DNA of 64,000 nucleotides from Argyresthia goedartella (Eukaryota > Arthropoda > Insecta > Lepidoptera > Argyresthiidae): the NCBI GenBank assembly GCA_949825045.1, contig OX463810.1, positions 33,304,201-33,368,200 of the forward strand, in the 5' to 3' direction. A program made the translations under genes and the position numbers. The notes beneath the pieces are model-generated. The model was not told where the DNA came from. It made no database searches and saw only the letters and a list, made by a program, of their open reading frames with translations. Of this stretch, positions 1-9,754 are shown one piece after another (the stretch's first letter is position 1; each line of letters begins with the position of its first letter).

Positions 1-1
1 G

Positions 2-193
2 CCCAAAGGTGCCCATTACACTGGCAGCGTTCCCGCGCTGCACAGCGCGTGAGATTCTCTGGACCAGGAAAGCCCCGGAGCGGTTGTCAAACCCTCGGTC
101 CCTCAAGCGGCGCCCAATGTCCCTGACAAAAGCCCTACCCTGCGAACCCCATACCCCTGTAGTCTCGACGGCCAAAGGAACGAACAGATAACT
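2..193 (-). pseudogene. Retroelement protein C-terminal fragment (copy A)
   Basis: Read on the minus strand this stretch has an open frame containing YLFVPLAVETTGVWG, then a basic region, then QRISRAVQRGNAASVMGT. The same pattern (YLFMPFGFETLGPWG ... QRISIAIQRGNNSASVLGT) occurs at 42669-42932, about 45 percent identical by eye. I associate this segment with the C-terminal end of reverse-transcriptase proteins of invertebrate retroelements; that family assignment is from memory and the clade is uncertain. The window edge truncates it, and no RT core is seen next to it. The plus-strand ORF over the same bases is a shadow. Confidence 0.5.
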
Positions 194-449
194 TCCCATT
201 AACTGCGCGTATTTAATGCACTTCTGACGTGCATTTTTGCCGTGCGTTTTTACAACGGTATTGCTTTATTACCTTTTTGCCAGCTGATTATGGGATAGAC
301 TTATATCAAACACAGCTGTAACCATACAAGTACCTATAAATCAAACCTATTTCGTATTATCGATGTGATTGTCATTCTTCTCTGTGTTATCGCAACGCAC
401 TCCAACACGTGTGCCCAGCCACTCACCTCCACTCGTGTACCGCCAGGTA

Positions 450-1087
450 CCAAAGTATGTGCTCAGAGAAAAACTCTGTTGTTCTCTGACAAAGTAGGTG
501 CAGGATTTGGGCCTCTATTACATTACCGGGTTAACCAAAAAGTTATGAACATTTGCTGTCCAAATAGTTCATTTGTAGATCTTGTGAAGATAATGAGTCG
601 CGGTATCTTTGATGAGTACAGCACTATTGTAATTATGGTGGGAAATAGTTCAAACATTAGTCGGAATGATTTGAATAAAAGTGTTGAAACACTACTAGAC
701 TTGCATAGTAGGATGAAATGCAAATTTATACTATGCAATTTTCCATATGCCTGAAATTTGACAGAACTACAGAACAAATCTGTGCATAGAATGAATATTC
801 ATTTATTGAATTTAACGTCTCATAGTGATGCTATTTTATATTTCGACAGGAATAACTTTATTCATAACTTTACTCTGACACAGGATACAATGTACCTGTC
901 TAATAAATATAGATATATAGCTACATTGTTAGCCTATAATATATGCGACGCAGCTATAGTTGGTTTAACCAAGTTCAACTTGACATCAGCTTATGTTAAG
1001 AGTAATATGACATGCACCCCTATTGGGAATTCACCTGTTAATCATACTTTGCATGCAACATTGGAATCTGTTCCAAGTAATTTAAAT
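450..1087 (+). pseudogene. LINE ORF1 fragment with SGNH/GDSL-like esterase domain
   Basis: Two consecutive frames (365-754 and 758-1090) read as one domain broken by a stop near 753. LLFSDKVGAGFGPLL resembles the first block of the SGNH esterase domain (serine in a short hydrophobic loop), IVIMVGNSSN the Gly-Asn block, and a later part runs through YLSNKYRYIATLLAYNI. Such esterases sit in ORF1 of CR1-type LINEs, where they may aid membrane or RNP interactions. No N-terminal PHD finger is visible. The domain call rests on pattern resemblance and the following endonuclease. Confidence 0.5.
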
Positions 1088-1144
1088 TAGTTCATAAGAC
1101 AATAGAGGAAATCTCTAGCATACAAGAGCCACTAAATATGTCAA

Positions 1145-1870
1145 AATGTAAGCACCACTTAAATATTACCCATTAAAACATCCTGGGGCTAGCTGGCAAA
1201 GAACTTGTATCAGAATTATTTCTAAAAAATTCTGACATTGATGATATTTGTGTTACAGAACACTGGTTAAAGGAAAATATGATGTCTTTTAACATAAATA
1301 ATTACAAAATTATCAGTTGTTACAATAGAAAGACTGCTGATAGAGGTGGTGGTCTTAGTGAAAAATAATATTAAGGTAAAACAACGGAAAGATATTCTTG
1401 CACTTACTGTTGAAAGACAAATAAAGGCATCCTGTGTTGAGTTAGATAGCCATATTATTGTTTGTGTCTACAGACCACCGAGGGATGAAAAAGGCCATGG
1501 CAATTTAGAAATATTTGAGAAAATTATGGAGGAAGCCCTCACTAAACTACGTAATAACAGAAAAAAGTTAATTATTTGCGGCGATCTTAATGTAGATTTG
1601 CTTGTAGGAACAACAATGAAACAACGATTAATAACTTTATTCAAATCGTTTAATTTATGTCAAGTATTTTTAGAGCTGACTAGATTTACACTTACCAGCC
1701 AAACTTGCTTACATAACATTTTTGTGACTGTGCATTCACAAGTAAAAGTGTAATTAAATGCTTACCTTCCGATCACAGTGGTCAAACAGTTTCATTCCCA
1801 ATTGCTATTAAGGATAAGACTGGTCCATCATTTTATAGGTCTATTACATCCCAAAGACTAGAGCCATATA
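1145..1870 (+). pseudogene. LINE ORF2 apurinic-type endonuclease (broken)
   Basis: The frame begins near NILGLAGKELVSELF and passes ICVTEHWLKE (catalytic Glu block), then shifts frame at about 1350 into VVLVKNNIKV, VCVYRPPR and IICGDLNVDLL (the GDxN catalytic block), and after another shift reaches LPSDHSGQT near 1766 (the SDH block). These are the ordered motifs of the exonuclease-endonuclease-phosphatase fold that nicks the target for target-primed reverse transcription. At least one stop and two frameshifts make it inactive. Confidence 0.75.
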
Positions 1871-2364
1871 CGAAAAACATGAATATAAATTTGCCAGTAC
1901 CGGATTTTAATGAACAGAACCAAAACAAAATCTACTCAGACTTCTTCAACATTATTCAGACAGAATTCAATAAAGTTTTTAAATTAAAGAAATTCAGTGA
2001 CTACAATGGTAAATCTAAATTTAATGACTGGGCTATGTTAAAAAATAATCCAAAACTTTCAAGTTGGTTTGTAGAACTGCAAAAACATTAAAAATTAATA
2101 GAAAAATACAAAATTCAAATAATAGAATGAAAACAGTTTGGCAAATAATAAACCGTGAAACTGGCAAAGTTAAACCAAGGGACAATGATTTCTGCCTTAA
2201 GATAGGTGATGATGTTGTTAAATCCAGCGCTGATGTTGCTCGAGCTTTTGAAACATTCTTCACCAATGTACCCTTACTCACAACATATCGTCTAAATTCA
2301 TCTCCATAAGAAGCAGAGACTTTATTAAAAAATAACACTAGCGTCAGTAAGTTATATTTAAAAC

Positions 2365-3290
2365 TTCATCATGTATGACCTCATGAAACACAGTAAACTG
2401 ATACTTCTGTTCAAGTCAGGAGATAAGGGTGATACATCAAATTTCAGACCAATATTTGTTCTTCCAAAACTAAGTAAAATATTTGAAAAGATTATACTCA
2501 ATCAAATGGTCTCACACTTCAACCATACAAAACAACTCCATGCCAAACAATACGGTTTCACTAGGGGTAAATCGACTACGGATGCAGGTATTACCCTTAT
2601 AACTCATATTTATCTGGCATGGGAGGCCGCACAGGATGCTATCGGAGATTTTTTGCGACCTTTCGAAGGCGTTTGATTGTGTTGATCATAATACGCTATT
2701 AATTAAATTAAATCATTACGGAGTTAGAAATATAGCGTTGGAACTACTAAGATCATATACCCAAGCAATATAATTCAAAACGCAGAAGTTAACGGCTTTA
2801 ATTCTGATGGATCGGGTGTAAAAATTGGCGTTCCACAAGGTTCCATATTAGGCCTTTTCTTATTCCTGGTATATATTAACGATCTGCCTTTCATGGTGGA
2901 GAATTTGACTGACATAGTGTTGTTTGCTGATGATACTTCAATGGTTTTCAAAATTGAAAGACAAAAAGGAGATTTTGATGATGTTAATAGTGTATTGTCT
3001 TTGATCTTGAATTGGTTCACAGTTAATAATTTATTGTTAAACGCTGGTAAAACCAAGTGTATCAAAATCTCACTTCCAAATGTCAGGCAAGTTGAGACCA
3101 GTTTAGTGTTAGACAACAGCACGTTAGAATTAGTAAATGATACGAAGTTTCTTGGCAGTTGATAGCAAATTGCAGTGGGAACCACACATAGATAAATTAG
3201 CTGGTAAATTAAGTTCTGCTGCTTACGCTGTTAAGAACATCAGACAAAGCATGGATGACATACTAACTGTAGCTAGTCATTTTATTTTCG
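2365..3290 (+). pseudogene. LINE ORF2 reverse transcriptase (broken)
   Basis: Fragments in three frames give the RT blocks in order: FRPIFVLPKLSKIFEKII, then [13 protein letters not shown] (2646-2690), then GVPQGSILG (about 2830) and the catalytic FADD block in VLFADDTSMVF (about 2920), followed by the thumb with KLAGKLSSAAYAVKNIRQ. The FADD aspartates survive but the frame is broken at about 2655, 2760 and 3160. Between 2040 and 2340 the linker differs from copy 2 by deletion. No RNase H is seen. Confidence 0.8.
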
Positions 3291-3450
3291 AAAATATGAT
3301 GTATGTACGCAAGAACCTTACAAAATTTCCCAAACTTAGCGGTAGCTGTAATGTTAACCTAAGAAATAATCACAGAATATGTAGGCCCCAGTTTAGATTC
3401 GCGAAATTCAGCAATTCTTTCAAGGGTGCATTCTCTACTATAATAAGATA

Positions 3451-4180
3451 TACTCGGCGCCACGACTAAAGAGCTTTGTCCTTGAATGCGCAGTAGTCAC
3501 TTTTCACAAGTGTTTGGCGCGGGGAAGTGAGGAGCGACGGGGGCGGTAGTCAGCGCCGGCACCTGATTCGTTGATCAGTCGCTTCTCGATGCCCGCACCG
3601 AAAGCACGTCTCGAAGCTTCTTGAGTACAGTCGCATACAATATTACCCAACGTTATCTTTCGCCCCGGTCGAAAATGCCGAAAAATAAAGTACTGACTAG
3701 GCAAGCTAGAAAAATGGTTTACGATGTGAACTGTTATATCAAAAAAGAGTCTGATGAAATACTGATGAAGAAGTCTGATGAAAAACTTAATTGTGGTTTA
3801 ATTGTTACAAATTATTAGTCAGCGGGAAGAAAAGAGTGTGCAGGACTATTACTACAAGTATCTATATTCACTAGGCCCTAGTGACTAGGGGCATTCTATG
3901 CTAGGGGGTTATTTATATATAGGTTTCAACCTTGACGTTAACAAATGTTGTCAATAGAGAGTACCTATAGTTTATTTGACACAAAGTCCATTATTTACAT
4001 CGGCTAATATCCCAATCAACAAAATATCAAACAGAGAAAAAATAGAAGTGAAGAAAGTCCTGAACACTCATTCCTTCACACTAACCCTAAAAACGCACTT
4101 CGGAATTATGCCGCGACTGTACACATGCGCAGTAATCCCCGCCAGTTTCTCCGAGAGCTCTTTATTCGTGGCGCCGAGTG
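3451..4180 (+). mobile_element. Non-autonomous Tc1/mariner-type transposon inserted in LINE copy 1
   Basis: The element is flanked by TA (3449-3450 and 4181-4182). Its ends are inverted repeats of about 23 bp: ACTCGGCGCCACGACTAAAG at the left, and the reverse complement ACTCGGCGCCACGAATAAAG at the right. LINE copy 2 (about 14925, minus) carries the empty site ATGATACCTCTGG, so both the boundaries and the TA duplication are seen directly. It is 730 bp with only a short remnant coding region, so it cannot move itself. The TA target and the remnant ORF suggest the IS630-Tc1-mariner superfamily; that is inference. Confidence 0.8.
3675..3818 (+). pseudogene. Short ORF, possible truncated transposase N-terminus
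   Basis: A 47-codon frame starting MPKNKVLTRQARKMVYDV lies inside the 730-bp inverted-repeat transposon. It resembles the basic start (before a helix-turn-helix) of DDE-type transposases that I recall from insects with IS630/Tc1-like elements. It stops before any DDE motif, which fits a deletion derivative. The upstream in-frame Met at 3621 is possible but the MPKNK start looks like the family start. Confidence 0.35.
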
Positions 4181-4611
4181 TACCTCTGGAGATTTTGAAA
4201 TTGCCATTTGAGCAATTTATAAAACATGTTAAAGCGACTTTGTCGAAAAAGGGATATTACAATGTTCAAGATTACTAAAATGACAGGACTGTATGGGGTT
4301 AATCTAGCTCAACACAGATCTTGCTGTTAACAGTTTTGTAATTATTTATTCCTGCTTATTAATCATAATAATTAAATTTTTCATATTTTTATTAGTTAAG
4401 CACAACCTATTTTTAAAAGAGATCTAAAAATCAATCTGTGGGAGTTCTACGCCCTGCTTCTCCCACAGTGGTTCAATGTAGAGAAGAGGCAAAAAATGAC
4501 GTTTGCTAAGTATATGTAAATATTTACAGTAATAAAGTACTTTGACTTTGACTTTGTTAGCAAATAATAGTGATGTGAATGATCATCATAGTCGGAAATG
4601 GTAAAAGGCTC

Positions 4612-5000
4612 ATGTTTAAACGATCACCAAAAACGAACCTATTTTACAACCAATAAATTCGAAACGACCGCCAGAATTAGTAAACGATCACAAAATTGTA
4701 TTTTGATGAAAATGCTCGATCACTTAAGTTCTTTTTATGTTTTGTGTAAGTACACAAAACATAAAAAGAACTTAAGTGAAGTGAAACAAAAAAATACTTA
4801 AAACATTAACTTAAGTAAGTTAATATTTTAAGTATATTTTTTTGTTCTTACAGGTTCAACCTAACACGAAGAATAAAGGGGGCTTATCTTCGCTCACCCC
4901 TTTACCCTTCACCTAAGCTACCGCAGTATTTTGCCGTGATATTTGCGGTAACTTTTGGTGATTTTGGGTAGCAAAAAAATATTTTGGTGGTCATTTAAAT
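4612..5000 (+). repeat. Dispersed repeat family B, copy 1, with two palindromes
   Basis: Shares GTTTAAACGATCACCAAAA, GTTCAACCTAACAC, a segment rich in CTTCGCTCACCCC and a TATTTTGCC segment with 46975-47325 (minus) and, in part, 47995-48150 (plus). This copy contains a perfect inverted repeat with 28-bp arms (4721-4748 and 4751-4778, spacer AG) and a second, imperfect one at about 4787-4842. The other copies have only single arms, so the palindromes were formed in this copy. No coding potential; family unknown to me. Confidence 0.65.
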
Positions 5001-5179
5001 TGTTCTCATGGTAAATTGTCGATAAATCTTTATGAAGGGAATTGCACTCTGCAGACGTTTCGCTATCGAACTGAATATAAACTTTTAAAATAACCGACTA
5101 TTCGTAATCAAACCGTACATTTGATTAGCAACAATTTAAGTAATCGTATTCCAACCCATTAAATACCTAGAATTGAGTA

Positions 5180-5283
5180 CCGTAAAAGGGGGCTAATTGG
5201 AACTAATAGAAAATACAGCCAAATCTCTCCATTTTGTATTTGTTACAATTCGCCGCTCAATTCCATTTAGCCCCCTTTTACCG
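5180..5283. mobile_element. 104-bp mini-MITE with inverted ends
   Basis: The left end CCGTAAAAGGGGGCTAATTG is mirrored by the right end, whose reverse complement is CGGTAAAAGGGGGCTAAATG. The interior is short and itself partly symmetrical, so the element could fold into one long hairpin. Flanking TA dinucleotides are compatible with a TA target but are not proof. Confidence 0.5.
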
Positions 5284-6079
5284 ATACTTCCGGTGGCCAT
5301 CTCTCGTCTTCATCACCACCTTAACTCAAGCTTTCCGAGAGAAAATGTACCAGTTATTATAAAATACATCCAAATAAAGATTCATATATTTATATACCTA
5401 CCAATCCGACAATAATATGAATAAAACAGAGTTCCTAATTATTATTTCAGCTTGCAACAAACAAAAATTAAATAAAATAAATTCATACCAAAATCGCATT
5501 CCAAAACTTTTCTCGACTATTGAATATCCATTCTAAGTTGAAAACCTGAAAATAAAAATGAAAATGATGATTGTAATATATGTTATCATTTTTCGTTCAC
5601 CCAAAACTTTTCCATAGTACAATATCTAGTTACATGAGATTCTTACACGAGAATATGGATATCTCTGAAAAAATATGTTTATTTACCAGTAACCAAAAGT
5701 TTTGTTACTAGTAAGCCCTCATTTAAAGACTTGCGAACCATGACTTATGACAAAATCAGGTTCATTTAGTTGTATTGAGATACTTCAAGCTTTAACTAAT
5801 TTCATAATTTAAATTTTCTATACTAACTGTTTAATTTAAAAAAAAACGATCCAATCTAAATTAATAAACAAATAGTTTGTTCAACTGACCTCACCAATTC
5901 ATTTTATTTAATCTAACTATATATTAAAAAATAACGATTCTGTGTATAGATTTAAATAATTAGTTTTGCTACCGGTGATTTTACTGTTTGCTTAGTTAAT
6001 AACCTGACGCTCGGCTAGTGGTGACCTAAGCTTGTTTAAACTTTTGATTTACAGATTGGTCACTGGTTACAATAGGTTT
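5284..6079. other. AT-rich stretch, nothing recognised
   Basis: No open frame with a recognisable motif, no RNA gene and no clear repeat except scattered GTTACTAGTAA-like short inversions. Probably old intergenic or repeat-derived DNA. Confidence 0.4.
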
Positions 6080-6765
6080 GTTAGTATGTAACAAAACTGT
6101 TTCGTATCCAGCAAAGTTTCAGTTAGGTTATTAGTAACCATATGTTTGATTACAGGCTACATATGTCTGTCAGTATGTAGCAAAACTGTTTGGTTATTTC
6201 CAAAATTTCAGTTAGGTTGGTAATCAAATCTTTGGTTACCAACCTAACTGGTAATGGGTTTATCAGTGTAAAATATCAAGAATTTCTTGATATATCACTT
6301 GGCTGATTTTGGAACACTGTAACTAAGTTGAGGTTTGATAAACGTTTATGCCATCAAAGCATCACACATACAAATTAAAAGTGATACGGAGATGCAACTA
6401 CAAAAGAACTTAAATGATAGCAAAATAATAAAAACTAAAACACATAAATGTATTACATAGAACAATAAAACAAAAAATAAGAATATAGGTCGTTATGTAG
6501 GCGCGCTGCATTGACGCGAAAAGGTCAAAGCTCAGTGTTTCTTGCTCATTAAGCGCAGAACTGTTTTTCTGCCCTGAGGTTAAACAAAATATTTTTGGTT
6601 TATATACATTTCTCGGTAACAAAACCATATCGCGATCTAAAATGCATACTAACGACATCGACCGAACTAAAGTAAACTTTCTCCGTCATGTTTATTCTGC
6701 TTTATAACAGTCAGTATGTAGGAAAACTGTTTGGTTATTACCAAAATTACCAGTTAGGTAATTGG
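6080..6765 (+). repeat. Diverged repeats of a GTCAGTATGTAGC unit with a hairpin
   Basis: Three related segments begin at 6080, 6169 and 6710 and share GTnAGTATGTA, CAAAACTGTTT, a CCAAAnTT run and CAGTTAGGT. Between the second and the third is a perfect hairpin: CAGTTAGGTTGGTAA at 6209-6223 pairs with TTACCAACCTAACTG at 6236-6250. The arrangement suggests a foldback element or MITE with internal repeats. The interval 6260-6700 holds nothing else I recognise. Confidence 0.5.
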
Positions 6766-8019
6766 TCACCAAAACAATAAAGGTTAATTTTTAACACTGG
6801 TAATATTTCAGTGTATCTTTTGAAACAAGAAACCGAACAACTTTCGGTTAGTTATGGTACCGATTTTTTTATTTTTTCACAACCTTCTAGGTTTCTCCTC
6901 CCAGGTTTCTATAATTATTTAATTGACAAAGCCAACGGTTAAGTGTATAAAAACTTCAGTTATAGTTATAGATGAATTATATATGAATTACGACAAGCAA
7001 AACTTAGTACTTTTGTAGATATATAATAATTATAATAATAATTGATGAAAGTTGGTTGATAAGTGTAGATTGATAGATATCAAATTAACTAATTGGTAAA
7101 AACAACTATAGGTAAGCACGTTGGTTATTAGTAAGCTAGTAGAGTATTATTATTTGTGGGCACAACGTTTTGTTGCTGCAACAACGCTAGTTTGTCTACG
7201 TTAATTATGTTATCATATCAGTAACAAAAACTTGGGTTAATGCATAGGTACCAAATAAAAAATTACAAAACAAGTTTTGGATTCGTTACTAAACTACCTT
7301 AAATTAATTTAACTTCCTTAAAATAATTTAAATTTACTAACAAGGAAAGTCTAACTAAACTAATTCGGTTACTCCTTTTCTTCAGTTGTGTTTTCTAACT
7401 TCTCATTATTTACGCTCCGTTAAAGTTTTGAAAAGGTTTTCATACAAAATTGGGGCGTAAATGTCGCTAGAAAATTACGTTATTGTTTCACAAGTTTACG
7501 TGCAAAACACCGGGTGCCATCACTGCACCACCAAGCACTGATTTTAACGATAATTGGATGAGTATAAATTCATGAAGTTGATAATTTAGACGAAATAAAT
7601 TTCACAACAAATTACGAGACATTCGCACACGTCGAAAAATCTCTTGTCTCATGTCAGAATTTGTGCCAGCTCTTTTACTCCGGTGTATATTACATTAGAC
7701 CTCATAATTTCCTCGTACGATACACCCAGCGTAAACGGCGTTTGAAAGGATTTTCTTGAGTGATGGATTTAACGAAATTATACGAAAGTACAATGAATCT
7801 ATTGATCTATTGATATCTGTCTTTTGTGATTTATCTATCTATCTATCTATTTACCTAGTGTTTTATCAATGCTTCGTTATTTATTATACCACGCCATTTT
7901 ACGATCCGATTGAATCCTATCATCGTATTTCCTTAGGCAGTAGTAGATTTTAGTCTCTCTTTGTTATATATAGTTAGTTTGTATGGCCAGAATGTCAGCT
8001 GCTCCCCTCGACGATTATT
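6766..8019. other. AT-rich DNA with a CTAT microsatellite
   Basis: No supported gene. A short run of CTAT repeats lies at about 7829-7849. The open frames here are short, lack motifs and have ordinary AT-rich composition. Confidence 0.4.
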
Positions 8020-8125
8020 TACAATTGTAAAATATATTATTTATAAAGTTAAATTAAGATAAAACATGTGTACAAAGGCGAGCTTATCTCTAAAAAGATA
8101 TTTCTTACATTTACGTGCAAAATTT
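8020..8125 (-). mobile_element. 3' tail fragment of the LINE family seen at 52118-53316
   Basis: The block AAGGCGAGCTTATCTCTAAA followed by AGATATTTCTT matches 52188-52215, which is the 3' UTR of the LINE at 52118-53316 (AAGGCGAGCTTATCTCTAAA then AGAGATTTCTT). Here only the tail survives, as expected from severe 5' truncation during target-primed reverse transcription. Confidence 0.6.
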
Positions 8126-8417
8126 TCGACATCCTTGCTTCGCTTTTAACCTTTCACACTCGAAAGTACACACTTCACACATATGATCGTGATAAATGTT
8201 AAGCTCAGATGCCTAATGCCCTTCGGTAACGACAGTCTTGCCCGTGTTTAACGTGTTTGGTTATACATGAGCTGTGAGAACTTGCAGCTGACTTAAATAT
8301 TACCTTACTCCGTGGTTACCCAATGGTATTTGAAGGTGGACAGAAGTTCTGCACATCAAAACTCTCTTATAAAATGATGAAAAGAATGTTACGGAATTTC
8401 TCAAATTGAAGTGGGTT

Positions 8418-8729
8418 TAGGGTTACTAGACCCAACATTTAAAACTCCTGAGAAAAAGTCTGATTACCATTGAAAAAGCATGAGATTTTCTCGAATTTAA
8501 GATTTGTAGGTGAAAAAAAAATATAGTATTTTTTTAGATCTTGTTTATCAAAATAAAAAATAGTAATCTTCCTATTATTTGTTATTGTAATAAACTAGAT
8601 CAAAAAAATACTATCCATATTTTATTAAAAATTCTTAAAATCCTGAAATTCCCTAAAACTGGCCGGAATCCTGAGATGAACCTGAAAAACCTGAGATCTC
8701 AGGCCAAAGCCTGATATATGGTAACCCTA
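8418..8729. mobile_element. hAT-type MITE with 8-bp target duplication
   Basis: The termini are TAGGGTTACTAGA at the left and, reverse complemented, TAGGGTTACCATA at the right. They are flanked by the direct repeat AGTGGGTT at 8410-8417 and 8730-8737. An 8-bp duplication with a short terminal repeat starting TAGGG is the usual signature of hAT elements. At the centre lies an imperfect palindrome (8523-8547 with 8591-8615, core ATAGTATTTTTTT). No coding frame, so it is non-autonomous. Confidence 0.7.
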
Positions 8730-8829
8730 AGTGGGTTCCAAAACTAATCAAAATCTTACAACTCATTTCATGAGCCCTAAAATATCGAATAAAATAGGTT
8801 TAAGAAAAGTACATTAATGGACCGCGCGT

Positions 8830-9650
8830 AGACCGAGACGCAGACCACCCGCACGATGGTCAGATGACATCGCTAGTACACCGAGAGGCAGACCACCAGC
8901 CCGATGGTCGGATGACATCGCTAGTAGACCGAGAGGCAGACCACCCGCCCGATGGTTGGATGACATCGCTAGTAGACCGAGAGGCAGACCACCCGCCCGA
9001 TGGTCGGATGACATCGCTAGTAGACCGAGAGGCAGACCACCCGCCCGATGGTCGGATGACATCGCTAGTAGACCGAGAGGCAGACCACCCGCCCGATGGT
9101 TGGATGACATCGCTAGTAGACCGAGAGGCAGACCACCCGCCCGATGGTCGGATGACATCGCTAGTAGACCGAGAGGCAGACCACACGCCCGATGGTCGGA
9201 TGAGAACGCTAGTAGACCGAGAGGCAGACCACCCGCCCGATGGTCGGATGACATCGCTAGTAGACCGAGAGGCAGACCACCCGCCCGATGGTTGGATGAG
9301 ATCGCTATTAGACCGAGAGGCGGAGCACCCGCCCGATGGTCGGATGAGATCGCTAGTAGACCGAGAGGCAGAACACCCGCCCGATGGTCGGATGATATCG
9401 CTAGTAGACCGAGAGGCAGACCACCCGCCCGATGGTCGGATGAGATCGCTAGTAGACCGAGAGGCAGAACACCCGCCCGATGGTCGGATGACATCGCTAG
9501 TAGACCGAGAGGCAGACCACTAGCCCGATGGTGGTCGGATGACATCACTAGTAGACCGAGAGGCAGACCACCCGCCCGATGGTCGGATGACATCGCTAGC
9601 AGACCGAGAGGCAAACCACCCGCCCGATGGTCGAATGACATCGCCGAAAA
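8830..9650 (+). repeat. 48-bp minisatellite, 17 units, derived from a retroelement ORF
   Basis: Unit starts fall every 48 bp from 8830 to 9601, with one unit 3 bp longer (near 9530). Each unit encodes RPRGRPPARWSDDIAS in one plus frame. RxRGRPPxRWxDDI is the segment just before the AQDRxxW block at the C-terminus of RTE-like LINE proteins, and directly downstream (9678-9740) an AQDRNKWRNEEE block is present in another frame. Because 48 is a multiple of 3, several frames stay open on both strands, producing long false ORFs. First and last units are the most diverged. Confidence 0.9.
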
Positions 9651-9745
9651 GGCTGCGCCGGGCCGCTGTAGATCAGGTTGGCCCAGGACCGCAATAAATG
9701 GCGTAATGAAGAGGAGAGTGGGTGCAGGAGGCTGGACAGATATAT
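9651..9745 (+). pseudogene. RTE-like LINE C-terminal remnant next to the minisatellite
   Basis: Following the last repeat unit the plus strand reads LAQDRNKWRNEEESGCRRLD (from 9678), a typical end of RTE-type LINE proteins (AQDRxxW motif). The frame differs from that of the tandem units by a shift near 9660. It identifies the parental sequence from which the 48-bp array grew. Confidence 0.65.
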
Positions 9746-9754
9746 AGATAGATA

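Larger units (their letters stand above)
365..4560 (+). mobile_element. Decayed CR1-group-like LINE, copy 1 (interrupted by a DNA transposon)
   Basis: A non-LTR retrotransposon on the plus strand, read through many stops and frameshifts: esterase-like ORF1 part, endonuclease, reverse transcriptase, then a 3' UTR at 4183-4560 ending in repeated GACTTT. ORF1 with an SGNH esterase is typical of the CR1 superclade. Copy 2 of the same family is at 14572-16750 (minus) and further 3' tails lie at 28616-28900 and 41189-41472. The element at 3451-4180 is a later insertion. A perfect hairpin, CTGTGGGAG (4436-4444) with CTCCCACAG (4460-4468), sits in the 3' UTR. The 5' boundary is uncertain. Confidence 0.75.
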
